Assembly: GCF_040611135.1 (NCBI RefSeq)
Contig: NZ_JBEXNL010000007.1
Coordinates: forward strand, 159,700-223,699
DNA: 64,000 nucleotides
Direction of reading: 5' to 3'
From: Tsukamurella sp040611135
GTDB taxonomy: Bacteria > Actinomycetota > Actinomycetes > Mycobacteriales > Mycobacteriaceae
The position numbers and the translations under genes are program-made. Below are positions 1-8,274 of the stretch, piece by piece; the first letter of the stretch is position 1; every line of letters starts with the position of its first letter. A model generated the notes under the pieces. The model was not told where the DNA came from. It was given only the letters and a program-made list of their open reading frames with translations, and did not search any database.

Positions 1-141
1 GCGGTCGTCCCCATCGGAACCGCGATCCCCGACGACCTCATCTGGCAGTGCGTCCGCGCCGTGCGCGGCGGGGGCACGGCCCTGGTGCATCGACGCACCG
101 AGTCACCCCAGGTCACCGCCTTCCTCCGCATGATCGGCTGA
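1..141 (+). CDS. C-terminal fragment of an unidentified protein (possibly LysR-type)
   Basis: An open frame enters from the left edge and ends at a TGA at 139-141, giving 46 residues. The tail contains ESPQVTAFLRMIG, which resembles the SPxVxAFL ending of many LysR-family effector domains, but nothing diagnostic such as the DNA-binding region is inside the window. The family assignment is therefore a guess. Codon use matches the neighbours. The gene to its right begins about 75 bases downstream on the same strand with its own promoter-like hexamer. Confidence 0.45.
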   Translation, partial: AVVPIGTAIPDDLIWQCVRAVRGGGTALVHRRTESPQVTAFLRMIG

Positions 142-205
142 TCAGCAAAGGGGATGCGCGGGGCGCATCACCCCGCGAACCGAGTGCCATTCCCATGGGG
201 TGCCG

Positions 206-211
206 GATAAT
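206..211 (+). promoter_or_regulatory. -10 hexamer GATAAT for ligD (leaderless)
   Basis: GATAAT lies 6 nt before the GTG at 218. Transcription would start at or next to that codon, so it supports GTG 218 over the in-frame GTG at 200. Confidence 0.5.
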
Positions 212-217
212 GGCCAC

Positions 218-2629
218 GTGGCGCAGATCCGGGAGAACCGCGAGGTCGGCGGCATCGCCGTGCAGTTGACCAACCTGGACAAAGTGATCTACCCCGCCAC
301 CGGCACCACCAAGGCCGAGATCATCGACTACTACCAGGCCATCGCCCCGTTCGCCCTCCCCCACCTGGCCGACCGGCCGCTCACCCGCAAGCGCTGGCCC
401 AACGGCGTCGACAAGACGGCCTTCTTCGAGAAGCGGCTGCCCGGCCACGCGCCCGCGTGGATCCGCCGCGGCAGCCAACACCACTCCGACGGCGAGTCCC
501 TGTACCCGGTCATCGACAGCGCGGCCGGCATGGTCTGGCTCGGGCAGCAGGCGGCCCTCGAGCTGCACGTGCCGCAGTGGACCTTCGTGGCCGACGGTGC
601 CGCCGCGACCGGCCCGGAGTCGCTCGCCCCGGAGCTCCCCGGCCCGCCCGATCGCCTCGTGCTGGACCTCGATCCCGGCCCCGACGTCACCCTCGACGAC
701 TGCGCGGCCCTCGCGCTGCGCATCCGCGACCTCCTGGCCGCGATGGGCCTGGACGCGTACCCCGTGACCAGCGGCTCGAAGGGACTGCACGTCTACGCGC
801 CACTCCCGGGCGGGATCTCCTCGCAGGGCGCGCGGAAGGTCGCGCACGCGATCGCCGCCCAACTCGAGTCCGAGTCGCCCGATCTGGTCACCGCGTCGAT
901 GGCGAAGGACCAGCGCGGCGGGCGGATCTTCGTCGACTGGTCGCAGAACAGCGCGTCCAAGACCACCGTCTCGCCCTACTCACTGCGCGGACGCGATCAC
1001 CCGTGGGTCGCCGCGCCGCGCGCCTGGGACGAACTCACCCGGCCCGGCCTGCGCCAGCTCGAGTTCGGGGAGGTCCTCGCGCGCGCCCTGTCCGACGGTG
1101 ACCTCCTGGCCGGGCTCGACGGTGCCGACGACCCCGGGTCGGCAGGCTCCGGAGCCGGGCCGTCGGCACCGTCGGCGCCGCCGCCCGAGCCCGTCGACCT
1201 GGGCGCGTACCGCGCCAAGCGCGATGCGCGGAAGACGCCCGAGCCCTTCGGCGGCGCACCGTCGACGGGCGATCCGATCTTCGTCATCCAGGAGCACCAC
1301 GCGCGCCGCCTGCACTACGACTTCCGTCTGGAGCACGACGGGGTGCTCGCCTCCTGGGCGGTGCCGAAGAACCTGCCCGACGATCCCGAGATCAACCACC
1401 TGGCCGTCCGCACCGAGGACCACCCGATGGACTACGCCGCGTTCGAGGGCAGTATCCCGAAGGGCGAGTACGGCGGCGGCGACGTGACCATCTGGGACCA
1501 CGGCACCTACGAGCTGGAGAAGTGGCGCAGCGGCGAGGTGATCGTGACCCTGCACGGGAATCGCCTGCGGGGCAAGCGGTACGCGCTGATCCGCACCGGC
1601 GAGAAGAACTGGCTGGCACACCTGACCAAGGACAAGACCGCGGCCGCCCAGGCCCCGGCGACCACGTCGGCACCGGATCCCATGCTGCCCACCGAATCCC
1701 CCATCGACGCTCTGTCCGGTGCGGACTGGGCCTTCGAGGGCAAGTGGGACGGCTACCGGATCATCGCGACGGTGCGCGGCGGCACCGTCGCGCTGCGTAC
1801 CCGGTCCGGGCGCGTGGTGACCGGGGAGTTCCCCGAATTCGAGTCGCTCGCACAGGATCTCGACGGCATGGACGTGGTGCTCGACGGCGAGGCGGTGGTG
1901 CTCGACGCCAGCGGCGTACCGTCGTTCCACCTGATGGCGGGCGGCGACACCAGGGCCGGCGCCGTGCGACTGTTCCTGTTCGACGTGCTCGCGCTGAACG
2001 GCGTCGACCTCACCACACGCCCATGGGCGGTGCGCCGACAGGTCCTGGAAGGCCTTGCGCCGCTGCTCGAAGCGGACACCTCGGTGAGCCTGCCCGGACT
2101 CGTGGACGCGGCCGACGGCGCACAGGCCGCCGCGCTGAGCGCGGAGCTCGGCTGGGAGGGGATCATTGCGAAGCGCCGCGACTCCCCGTACCTGCCCGGG
2201 CAGCGCGTGCGGGCCTGGCTCAAGCACAAGAACTGGCGCGACCTGCAGGTCGCGATCGGCGGCTGGAAACCCGGGAAGGGCTCGCGGGCGAACGGGATCG
2301 GCTCGGTGCTCGTCGGCCTCCCCGCCGAGACCGGGCTGGTGTACCTGGGGTCGGTGGGATCAGGCTTCTCGGACCGCGACCTCGCGGCCCTGCGAGAGGA
2401 GCTGGAGCCGCTGCGGATGCGCCGCTCGCCGTTCACGGCCCCGATCGACGATCCGGAGGTCCGTGATGCGGTGTGGGTGCTGCCGAAGGTGATCGGCGAC
2501 GTCCGCTACTCGTCGCTGCGGCGCGGCGGCCACCTGCGGCAACCCACCTGGCGGGGGTTCCGACGGGACCTGCTGCCCGGTGACCTCCCGACCGCGGACG
2601 AGGCGCCGTGGGAGGGCCCGGGAGACTAG
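218..2629 (+). CDS. ligD: ATP-dependent DNA ligase LigD (Pol-PE-Lig)
   Basis: This is the multifunctional ligase of bacterial non-homologous end joining, which works with Ku at double-strand breaks. About 803 residues contain the mycobacterial domain order. The N-terminal primase-polymerase domain (roughly residues 15-290) includes NGVDKTAFFEK and the acidic pair in VLDLDPG. The central 3'-phosphoesterase domain (about 345-480) includes HHARRLHYDFRLE. The C-terminal ligase domain includes the nucleotidyl-transfer motif EGKWDGYR with the catalytic Lys. The GTG at 218 follows a -10-like hexamer; an in-frame GTG at 200 is the alternative. No Ku gene is in the window. Confidence 0.95.
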   Translation: MAQIRENREVGGIAVQLTNLDKVIYPATGTTKAEIIDYYQAIAPFALPHLADRPLTRKRWPNGVDKTAFFEKRLPGHAPAWIRRGSQHHSDGESLYPVIDSAAGMVWLGQQAALELHVPQWTFVADGAAATGPESLAPELPGPPDRLVLDLDPGPDVTLDDCAALALRIRDLLAAMGLDAYPVTSGSKGLHVYAPLPGGISSQGARKVAHAIAAQLESESPDLVTASMAKDQRGGRIFVDWSQNSASKTTVSPYSLRGRDHPWVAAPRAWDELTRPGLRQLEFGEVLARALSDGDLLAGLDGADDPGSAGSGAGPSAPSAPPPEPVDLGAYRAKRDARKTPEPFGGAPSTGDPIFVIQEHHARRLHYDFRLEHDGVLASWAVPKNLPDDPEINHLAVRTEDHPMDYAAFEGSIPKGEYGGGDVTIWDHGTYELEKWRSGEVIVTLHGNRLRGKRYALIRTGEKNWLAHLTKDKTAAAQAPATTSAPDPMLPTESPIDALSGADWAFEGKWDGYRIIATVRGGTVALRTRSGRVVTGEFPEFESLAQDLDGMDVVLDGEAVVLDASGVPSFHLMAGGDTRAGAVRLFLFDVLALNGVDLTTRPWAVRRQVLEGLAPLLEADTSVSLPGLVDAADGAQAAALSAELGWEGIIAKRRDSPYLPGQRVRAWLKHKNWRDLQVAIGGWKPGKGSRANGIGSVLVGLPAETGLVYLGSVGSGFSDRDLAALREELEPLRMRRSPFTAPIDDPEVRDAVWVLPKVIGDVRYSSLRRGGHLRQPTWRGFRRDLLPGDLPTADEAPWEGPGD

Positions 2630-2632
2630 CCT
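2627..2632 (+). promoter_or_regulatory. -10 hexamer TAGCCT for the P1 peptidase gene (leaderless)
   Basis: TAGCCT overlaps the ligD stop codon and ends 6 nt before the ATG at 2639, so the downstream gene probably has its own leaderless transcript. Confidence 0.45.
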
Positions 2633-2638
2633 GAGGGC

Positions 2639-3502
2639 ATGCCCGTCAGTGCGATCGTCACCATCCCCGGCGTCCGCGTCGGCCACACCACCGACACCGC
2701 GGCCCGCACCGGCTGCACGGTCGTGACCTTCCCCGACGGCACCGTCGGGTCCGGGGAGGTGCGCGGCGGCGCCCCCGCCTCCCGCGAGTTCGACCTGCTC
2801 GCCCCCGAGCGGTCCGTGGAGGAGATCCACGCCGCCGTACTCACCGGGGGTTCCGCGTTCGGGCTCGCCAGCGCCGACGGGGTGATGCGCCGCCTCGAGG
2901 AGGAGGGGCGCGGCGTCGAGACCGTCGCCGGCCGGGTCCCGATCGTGCCCGCCCTGGGCCTGTTCGACCTCATGGTCGGAGACCCGACTGTGCGCCCCAC
3001 CGCCGAGGACGGTTACGCCGCAGCCGCTTCCGCGTCCGCCGATGCCGACCTGCAGGGGCTGATCGGCGCCGGGACCGGTGCCACCGTGGGCAAGGCCCGC
3101 GGCGTCGAGGGCATGCGCGACGCGGGCCTCGCGTACGCCGAGGTGCGCGCGGGCGCGGTGATCGTGGGCGCGCTGTGCGCCGTGAACGCCTTCGGCGACA
3201 TCCTCACCGGCGAGTCGACCACCACCGCGGACTTCGGCTACGAGCCCTTCGAACGCGGCGGGAACCGCGAGAACACCACCATCGGCGTGGTGATCACCAA
3301 CGCCCGGCTCAGTAAGGTCGAGTGCCTGATCCTCGCGCAGGGCGCGCACGACGGCCTCGCCCGCGCGATCGACCCGCCGCACACCCGATTCGACGGAGAC
3401 GCCTTCATCTCCGCGGCCACCGGCGCGGTGGAGGCGAAGGTGGACCTGGTGCGCGCGTTGGCCATCACCGCAGTCGCCGAAGCCATCCGCTCGCGCGCCT
3501 GA
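2639..3502 (+). CDS. P1 family peptidase (DmpA/S58-type)
   Basis: The 287-residue protein belongs to the self-processing P1 (S58) aminopeptidase family, whose precursor is cleaved in front of an internal Ser or Thr that becomes the nucleophile. The start PGVRVGHTTDTAARTGCTVV, the glycine-rich GAGTGATVGKARG (about residues 142-154) and the segment NRENTTIGVVITNA (about 209-222) are typical; the Thr pair in that last segment is the likely processing site. It is a short family member with no signal peptide. From memory it resembles the mycobacterial Rv1333-type hydrolase. The physiological substrate is unknown. Confidence 0.85.
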   Translation: MPVSAIVTIPGVRVGHTTDTAARTGCTVVTFPDGTVGSGEVRGGAPASREFDLLAPERSVEEIHAAVLTGGSAFGLASADGVMRRLEEEGRGVETVAGRVPIVPALGLFDLMVGDPTVRPTAEDGYAAAASASADADLQGLIGAGTGATVGKARGVEGMRDAGLAYAEVRAGAVIVGALCAVNAFGDILTGESTTTADFGYEPFERGGNRENTTIGVVITNARLSKVECLILAQGAHDGLARAIDPPHTRFDGDAFISAATGAVEAKVDLVRALAITAVAEAIRSRA

Positions 3503-3517
3503 CGGTCGGCCGCGCCG

Positions 3518-4333
3518 ATGATCCCCCTCCGCCTCGTCTCCTGTGCGGCGTCCGTCCTCGTGCTCGCCTCCGCCTGCGCCGTGCTGCCCGAGGATCCGCG
3601 CCCGGCGCCGGAGGCACCGTCGACCCCGGTTGCGGTGGTCACGACGCCGAGCGTGGCCCCCTACAACGTGGTCGCGCCGGGCCTCCCGGCCGCGGTCGCG
3701 ACGCGGCCCACCACCGGAGCGGGCATCGCCACCTACGCCGACCCGTTCGGCGTGTACTCCAGCATCTGCACGCTCGGCTTCCTCGCCCGCTACCCGAACG
3801 GGCAGATCGTGGCGTTCACCGCCGGACACTGCGCCGAGGCCGCGCGGCAGGTGCGGCCGGACCGCAACCCCGTGGCGCGCTACCTGACCTCCGCGGACAG
3901 CAGCGTCCCCTTCGGCGAGTACATCAAGGCGACCCGCAGCGCGCGCGGGCAGGACATCGCGATCATCCAGGTGGCGGGCCGCGATGTCGCGCCGGTCGCG
4001 CCGGCGATCGGACCGGTGACCGGGTTCAGCACCCCGGATCGCCTGCGCACGGAACGGCCCGAGATCTGCATCGTCGGAGCCCGGACGGGCCGGCACTGCG
4101 GGGTTCTCGACGACGTGTCGGGCACCCGCGTCACGTGGGCCGGGATCCCCGCCGTCGAAGGCGACTCCGGCGGGCCGGTCTACGCCAAGTGGCCCGACGG
4201 GACCTTCACCGCCGTCGGCGTGGTCAACTCCGTGCACACCCGCGCCGATGGCACCGGAACCGGAAGCGGCACGGGCACACTGATCGCCGCCGACATCGAG
4301 GCCAACGACATGACGCTGCTGGGTACGGCCTAG
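3518..4333 (+). CDS. Secreted trypsin-like serine protease, probable lipoprotein
   Basis: The 271-residue protein starts with a hydrophobic leader ending in LVLASAC, a lipobox whose Cys (about residue 20) would be lipidated. A Pro/Ala-rich linker follows. The chymotrypsin-fold triad is visible: His in FTAGHC (about residue 106), Asp in the QDIAII region and Ser in GDSGGPVY (about 212). The substrate is unknown. The gene follows the P1 peptidase by 15 nt. Its TAG overlaps the stop codon of the convergent gene by a few bases. Confidence 0.85.
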   Translation: MIPLRLVSCAASVLVLASACAVLPEDPRPAPEAPSTPVAVVTTPSVAPYNVVAPGLPAAVATRPTTGAGIATYADPFGVYSSICTLGFLARYPNGQIVAFTAGHCAEAARQVRPDRNPVARYLTSADSSVPFGEYIKATRSARGQDIAIIQVAGRDVAPVAPAIGPVTGFSTPDRLRTERPEICIVGARTGRHCGVLDDVSGTRVTWAGIPAVEGDSGGPVYAKWPDGTFTAVGVVNSVHTRADGTGTGSGTGTLIAADIEANDMTLLGTA

Positions 4334-5814
4334 CGGGTGAGACTCGTTCCGAACACGCGCAGTTCGCGGTAGGCGACCCGGAAGGTCGCACGGGTGTGCA
4401 GATCCCCCGCCTCGCCGTCGTGTGCCACACGGAAGGGCTCGTCGGCGTCGATGGTGACCACCGGCGCCTGCAGCTCGCGGTAGACCTTCGAGTTGCGGAT
4501 CCGGCCGCTGATCCACGACAACAGCAGCCGCGACCAGGCGTACCGGTGCCCGTCCTCGAGATACCGCACATCGAGCACGCCGTCGTCGAGGCGGGAGCGC
4601 CGGCCGGGCACGAAACTCGGTGCGCCGTACATGGAATTGCCGAGGAAGAAGAAGGAGACGGTGGCCGGGCGGCCCTCGATCCGCACCGTCACGGGCGACG
4701 AGTGCCGCAGCACGTGGCGCATCGCGCGGACGGTGGCCGTGGCGCGGCCGATGCGGCGCTTCTGATAGCGCGTGCGCGCCTCGACGAAGTCCGGGTACGC
4801 GCCGATGCTCGCGGTGTTGAGCAGCAGCTTCTCGTCGTTGAGCCACACCACGTCGACCTTGGCGATCCGGCCGCTGCGGATCGAATCGACGACGGCGGCA
4901 ACGGTTTCCGAACCTATGTCCAACGCGAAGTGATTGAAGGTGCCCGCAGGGAAGACCGCGAGCGGCTTGCCGGTGGCCACAGCGTGCGCGGCCAGCGTGG
5001 CCACGGTGCCGTCGCCGCCCGCCACGCCGAGGAATTCCGCCCGCTCCGCTGCGTCCGCGGCGACCGCCTCGATGTCGGAATCCTCGGCGAGCTCGATGAT
5101 CTCGGCCAGGGGCAGCGCCGAGCGGATCTCCTCCGCCACGCGAGTGCCGGTGCCATCGCCCGATGCGGGGTTGAGCACCACGATCAAGCCCGCACCGTCG
5201 CGATCGGTCTCGAGGTGCTCGACGGTGGGTTCCGGCGTCATCGTGCGGCTGTCGTCCACGGGCGGCACGAGCCGGGCGCCCGCGATCGCGACGCCCGCAC
5301 CCACCGCGAACCCCGCCAGGACGTCGCCCGGATAGTGCGCGCCGGTGGCGACCCGGGACAGCCCGACCGCGCCCGCCAGGCCGGCCAGTGCATATCCGGC
5401 GGTACGGTTCTCGAGCCCTACGCCGATCGCGAACGCCGCCGCGGCCGCCGAGTGCCCGGACGGGAACGAGGTGGAAGTGGGCTGGCGCCGGGCGCGACGG
5501 AGCGGCACACCGTCGAACACCGGACGGCGACGGGGGTAGATCCGCTTGAGCCCCTGATTGACGATCAGGCTCGTGACCGCGAGGGAGACCACTCCACGGA
5601 CGGCGCCGCGCCGCGACGACAGGCCCCCGAAGCCGCCGAGCCCGGCCGCGATGACCAGCCACAGCTTGGAGTGATCCGCCGCCGCGGAGAGCGGTCGCAT
5701 CGTGAGGTCCAGAAGGGGACTCGGCGAATCGGCGACGGCGTCGAACAGGCGGCGGTCGAGGTCGCTCAGGCCCTCGTGGAGGGTGCGGAGGGGGTGCGGC
5801 GCGGGATCCGACAT
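4330..5814 (-). CDS. Bifunctional PAP2 phosphatase / diacylglycerol kinase-like protein
   Basis: The 494-residue protein fuses two lipid-enzyme domains. The N-terminal half is a membrane PAP2 phosphatase with all three motifs: KRIYPRRRP, FPSGHSA and SRVATGAHYPGD. The C-terminal half is a diacylglycerol/sphingosine-kinase-like domain with NPASGDGTG, the nucleotide-binding GVAGGDGTV and PAGTFNHFALD. The pairing suggests a phospholipid or polyprenyl-phosphate interconversion at the membrane; the substrate is not known. ATG 5814 was chosen because a -10-like hexamer lies 6 nt upstream and a longer frame would run into the neighbouring regulator. Confidence 0.9.
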   Translation of the reverse strand: MSDPAPHPLRTLHEGLSDLDRRLFDAVADSPSPLLDLTMRPLSAAADHSKLWLVIAAGLGGFGGLSSRRGAVRGVVSLAVTSLIVNQGLKRIYPRRRPVFDGVPLRRARRQPTSTSFPSGHSAAAAAFAIGVGLENRTAGYALAGLAGAVGLSRVATGAHYPGDVLAGFAVGAGVAIAGARLVPPVDDSRTMTPEPTVEHLETDRDGAGLIVVLNPASGDGTGTRVAEEIRSALPLAEIIELAEDSDIEAVAADAAERAEFLGVAGGDGTVATLAAHAVATGKPLAVFPAGTFNHFALDIGSETVAAVVDSIRSGRIAKVDVVWLNDEKLLLNTASIGAYPDFVEARTRYQKRRIGRATATVRAMRHVLRHSSPVTVRIEGRPATVSFFFLGNSMYGAPSFVPGRRSRLDDGVLDVRYLEDGHRYAWSRLLLSWISGRIRNSKVYRELQAPVVTIDADEPFRVAHDGEAGDLHTRATFRVAYRELRVFGTSLTR

Positions 5815-5820
5815 GTCCCG

Positions 5821-5826
5821 AAAGTA
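5821..5826 (-). promoter_or_regulatory. -10 hexamer TACTTT for the PAP2/DAGK gene (leaderless)
   Basis: On the minus strand TACTTT ends 6 nt before the ATG at 5814. Confidence 0.45.
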
Positions 5827-5860
5827 CCCCGGTCCGCGGCGGATCGGAGTCGGTCGGCGA

Positions 5861-6733
5861 TCAGCGCAGGTGGATCGCCGCCGCGGCGTGGATGGCATCG
5901 GTGAGCAGCTCGACAGCGCGGGTGTGCAACCGCCAGGACTGCCAGTACAGCTTCACGTCGACGGTGTCATCCGTGAGGCGGAGCAACGCGCCGCGGTCGA
6001 TCGCGTCGCCGATGTCCGCCTCCGGGAGGCTGCCCCAGCCGAGCCCGGCCCGGACCGCGTGCGCGAAGCCCTCCGACGACGGGATCCGGTGCATCGGAGG
6101 CCCGTCCTCGATCCCGCGACGGTGCAGCACCCGGGTCTGCAGCTCGTCCTTACGCAGGTCGTACTGGACGATCGGCATCTCGCGCCAGCGCCAGCGGCCA
6201 CGGACACGCCACCGCTCCGCATACGCCGGCGCGCACACCGGCAGGTAGCGCATGGTGCCCAGGAACTCCGCCGAACAGCCCTGCACCGGCTCCGGGTCGG
6301 TGGTGATCGCACCCAGCACCGAACCCGCGCGCAACACGTCGGCGGTGTGGTGTTCGTCGTCCACGACGAGCCGCAACAGCGGACCGTCGGGCTGCGCCGC
6401 GATCGCGGCGATCACGTCGCGGAACCAGGTGGCCAGGGAATCCGCATTGACCCCGATGTCCAGCACGGTCGACGGTGCGCCGCCCGCCAAGCGGCCCAGC
6501 GCGTCGGCCTCGAGGGAGGCGACGCCGCGGGCGAGCCCGAGCAGCACCTCACCCTGCGCCGTGGGGCGGCACGGTCCCTCTCGGGTGACGACGACATGCC
6601 CGACCTGCTGCTCGAGGGCCCGGATCCGCTGGCTGACCGCCGACTGCGTGATCCGTAGCCGCGCCGCCGCGGCACCGAAGCTCTCCTCCTCCACCACAGC
6701 GACGAGGGTCTCGAGATGATGCCCGCTCAGCAT
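5861..6733 (-). CDS. lysG: LysR-type regulator LysG/ArgP of the lysine exporter
   Basis: This 290-residue LysR-family activator has an N-terminal winged helix (residues 4-62, with FGAAAARLRITQSAVSQRIR) and a C-terminal effector domain. The ArgP/LysG subfamily assignment rests on the sequence around the helix and on divergent pairing with a LysE exporter gene, the arrangement known from Corynebacterium glutamicum, where LysG activates lysE in response to basic amino acids. ATG 6733 follows a -10-like hexamer by 6 nt. Confidence 0.88.
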   Translation of the reverse strand: MLSGHHLETLVAVVEEESFGAAAARLRITQSAVSQRIRALEQQVGHVVVTREGPCRPTAQGEVLLGLARGVASLEADALGRLAGGAPSTVLDIGVNADSLATWFRDVIAAIAAQPDGPLLRLVVDDEHHTADVLRAGSVLGAITTDPEPVQGCSAEFLGTMRYLPVCAPAYAERWRVRGRWRWREMPIVQYDLRKDELQTRVLHRRGIEDGPPMHRIPSSEGFAHAVRAGLGWGSLPEADIGDAIDRGALLRLTDDTVDVKLYWQSWRLHTRAVELLTDAIHAAAAIHLR

Positions 6734-6803
6734 GAAGTGATTCTAATGGGTCATCGCCTCATCGCATTCGTACTTATGTCGCTCGAGCCCTAGCGTCGTG
6801 GAC
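6734..6803. promoter_or_regulatory. lysG/lysE divergent promoter region
   Basis: This short, relatively AT-rich spacer holds a -10-like TAGAAT on the minus strand (6740-6745), 6 nt before lysG, and TAGCGT on the plus strand (6791-6796), 7 nt before the lysE ATG. LysG is expected to bind here; I could not define its operator. Confidence 0.5.
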
Positions 6804-7415
6804 ATGACCTCCGCACTCCTCGCCGGCATGGGCCTCGGCCTCTCGCTCATCGTCGCCATCGGCGCGCAGAACGCCTACGTCCTGCAGGTGGGCGTGCGGG
6901 GTCGCGGGCTCGCGGCGGTTGTCGCGGTGTGCATCGCGTCGGACGTCGTCCTCATCGTCGCGGGAGTCGCCGGGCTCGGGGCGGCCGTGTCCGGGCGGCC
7001 GGTGCTGCTCGAGACGGTCAAGTGGGCCGGTGTCGTGGTGCTCGTCGGGTACGGACTTCGCTCGCTGTGGTCGGCCCGGACCTCGGCCGGCTTGGTCGCG
7101 GGCGGTGACGGCGGGGCGTCGGTCCTGCCGATCGTCGCGGGCGTGCTGGCATTGACCTGGCTCAATCCGCACGTCTATCTCGACACCGTGCTGCTCCTCG
7201 GGTCGGCTTCCACGCGGTACGCCGGTGATCGCTGGTGGTTCGCACTCGGAGCCTGCGTCGCCAGTGTCCTGTGGTTCTGCCTGCTGGGGTTCGGTGCCCG
7301 ACGGATGGCGGGAGTGCTGGGCCGGCCGGGCGTGTGGCGCGCGATCAACCTCGGGATCGGTGTACTCCTGCTGGTCCTCGCGCTGCGCCTCACGACGATG
7401 CCGCTCGGGGGCTGA
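6804..7415 (+). CDS. lysE: LysE/ArgO family basic amino acid exporter
   Basis: The 203-residue, very hydrophobic protein has about six membrane segments. It carries LysE signatures: the start LLAGMGLGLSLIVAIGAQNA with the conserved GAQN, and LNPHVYLDTVLLLG in the fourth segment. It exports L-lysine and/or L-arginine using the membrane potential. It is transcribed divergently from lysG, which should activate it. ATG 6804 is preferred over GTG 6798 because it sits 7 nt after a -10-like hexamer. Confidence 0.92.
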   Translation: MTSALLAGMGLGLSLIVAIGAQNAYVLQVGVRGRGLAAVVAVCIASDVVLIVAGVAGLGAAVSGRPVLLETVKWAGVVVLVGYGLRSLWSARTSAGLVAGGDGGASVLPIVAGVLALTWLNPHVYLDTVLLLGSASTRYAGDRWWFALGACVASVLWFCLLGFGARRMAGVLGRPGVWRAINLGIGVLLLVLALRLTTMPLGG

Positions 7416-7472
7416 GCTGTGTGGCGGATTCCTCCCGTGCAGCGGGCAAGATCGACCACACGACGAAGCGCG

Positions 7473-7478
7473 TACGTT
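7473..7478 (+). promoter_or_regulatory. -10 hexamer TACGTT for the SDR gene (leaderless)
   Basis: TACGTT ends 7 nt before the ATG at 7486, which supports that start over the longer open frame extending back into lysE. Confidence 0.45.
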
Positions 7479-7485
7479 GGAACGC

Positions 7486-8136
7486 ATGGCAGCAGTCACG
7501 ATCATCGGTGGACACGGCAAGATCGCGCTGATTCTGGCGCGGATCCTCAGCTCCCGGGGCGACGTGGTCACCTCCTGGATCCGCGACCCCGGGCAGTCGG
7601 AGGAGGTCGCCGCAACGGGAGCGAGACCGCGGGTCCTCGATGTCGAGAACGCCTCTCGCGAGGAGATCGCTGCCGCCCTCGCCGGGTCGGACGCGGTCGT
7701 CTTCTCCGCGGGCGCCGGCGGGGGGAATCCGGAGCGCACCTACGCCGTCGACCGCGACGCCGCGATCCGCTCGATCCAGGCGGCCGAGCAGGCCGGGGTG
7801 AAGCGCTACGTCATGGTCTCCTACCTCGGGGCCGCGCCCGATCACGGCGTCCCGGAGTCCGATCCGTTCTTCCCCTACGCGGAAGCTAAGGCCGCCGCCG
7901 ATGTCGCGCTGCGCGCCTCCGACCTGGACTGGACCGTGCTCATGCCGGGCCGCCTCACCCTCGACGAGCCGACCGGCCGCGTCGATCCGGACGCGACGCG
8001 GTCCGCGGACAACCCCGGCACGTCGCGCGCGAACGTCGCGCTGGTCGCGGCCTCCGTACTGGACCGGCCGGACACCGTCGGGAAGGACCTGCCCTTCACC
8101 GACGGCGGTACCGCCATCGAACAGGCCTGGGCCTGA
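7486..8136 (+). CDS. NAD(P)H-binding atypical SDR protein
   Basis: The 216-residue protein is an atypical short-chain dehydrogenase of the NAD(P)-binding (NmrA/YwnB-like) type. The Rossmann nucleotide loop is at the N terminus (TIIGGHGKIALILARIL), followed by VFSAGAGGG and YVMVSYLGA. The canonical YxxxK pair is replaced by YAEAKAAAD. Such proteins act as NAD(P)H-dependent reductases or redox sensors; the substrate cannot be told from sequence. It lies 70 nt after lysE on the same strand and is followed by a long convergent intergenic region. Confidence 0.82.
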   Translation: MAAVTIIGGHGKIALILARILSSRGDVVTSWIRDPGQSEEVAATGARPRVLDVENASREEIAAALAGSDAVVFSAGAGGGNPERTYAVDRDAAIRSIQAAEQAGVKRYVMVSYLGAAPDHGVPESDPFFPYAEAKAAADVALRASDLDWTVLMPGRLTLDEPTGRVDPDATRSADNPGTSRANVALVAASVLDRPDTVGKDLPFTDGGTAIEQAWA

Positions 8137-8147
8137 CCCAGAAGCCG

Positions 8148-8207
8148 ATTGAACACTGTTCATGCACGGGGCGACCTGCGGTTTCACCGTTGGTAACAGT
8201 GTTCAAT
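8148..8207. repeat. Pair of operator-like palindromes in inverted orientation
   Basis: ATTGAACACTGTT (8148-8160) is exactly inverted as AACAGTGTTCAAT (8195-8207), with 34 nt between. Each arm carries the near-palindrome GAACA-C-TGTTC, which looks like a TetR-type operator half-pair. It lies between two convergent genes, so no start codon is nearby to be regulated. Confidence 0.6.
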
Positions 8208-8226
8208 TCGGGGGTGGGATGCAGAA

Positions 8227-8261
8227 GGGCCCGGCACCGTCGAGACGACGGTGCCGGGCCC
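8227..8261. terminator. Bidirectional hairpin terminator
   Basis: Perfect 15-bp arms (8227-8241 and 8247-8261) flank a 5-nt loop between convergent genes. There is no clear U tract. Both arms contain the over-represented 10-mer, one in each orientation. Confidence 0.75.
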
Positions 8262-8274
8262 GAGTGCTGTGGGA

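Noticed and set aside
2360..5662. A 1100-codon minus-strand frame across ligD, the P1 peptidase and the protease
   Set aside because: It runs through three real genes on the other strand and one on its own strand in another frame, with no conserved motif.
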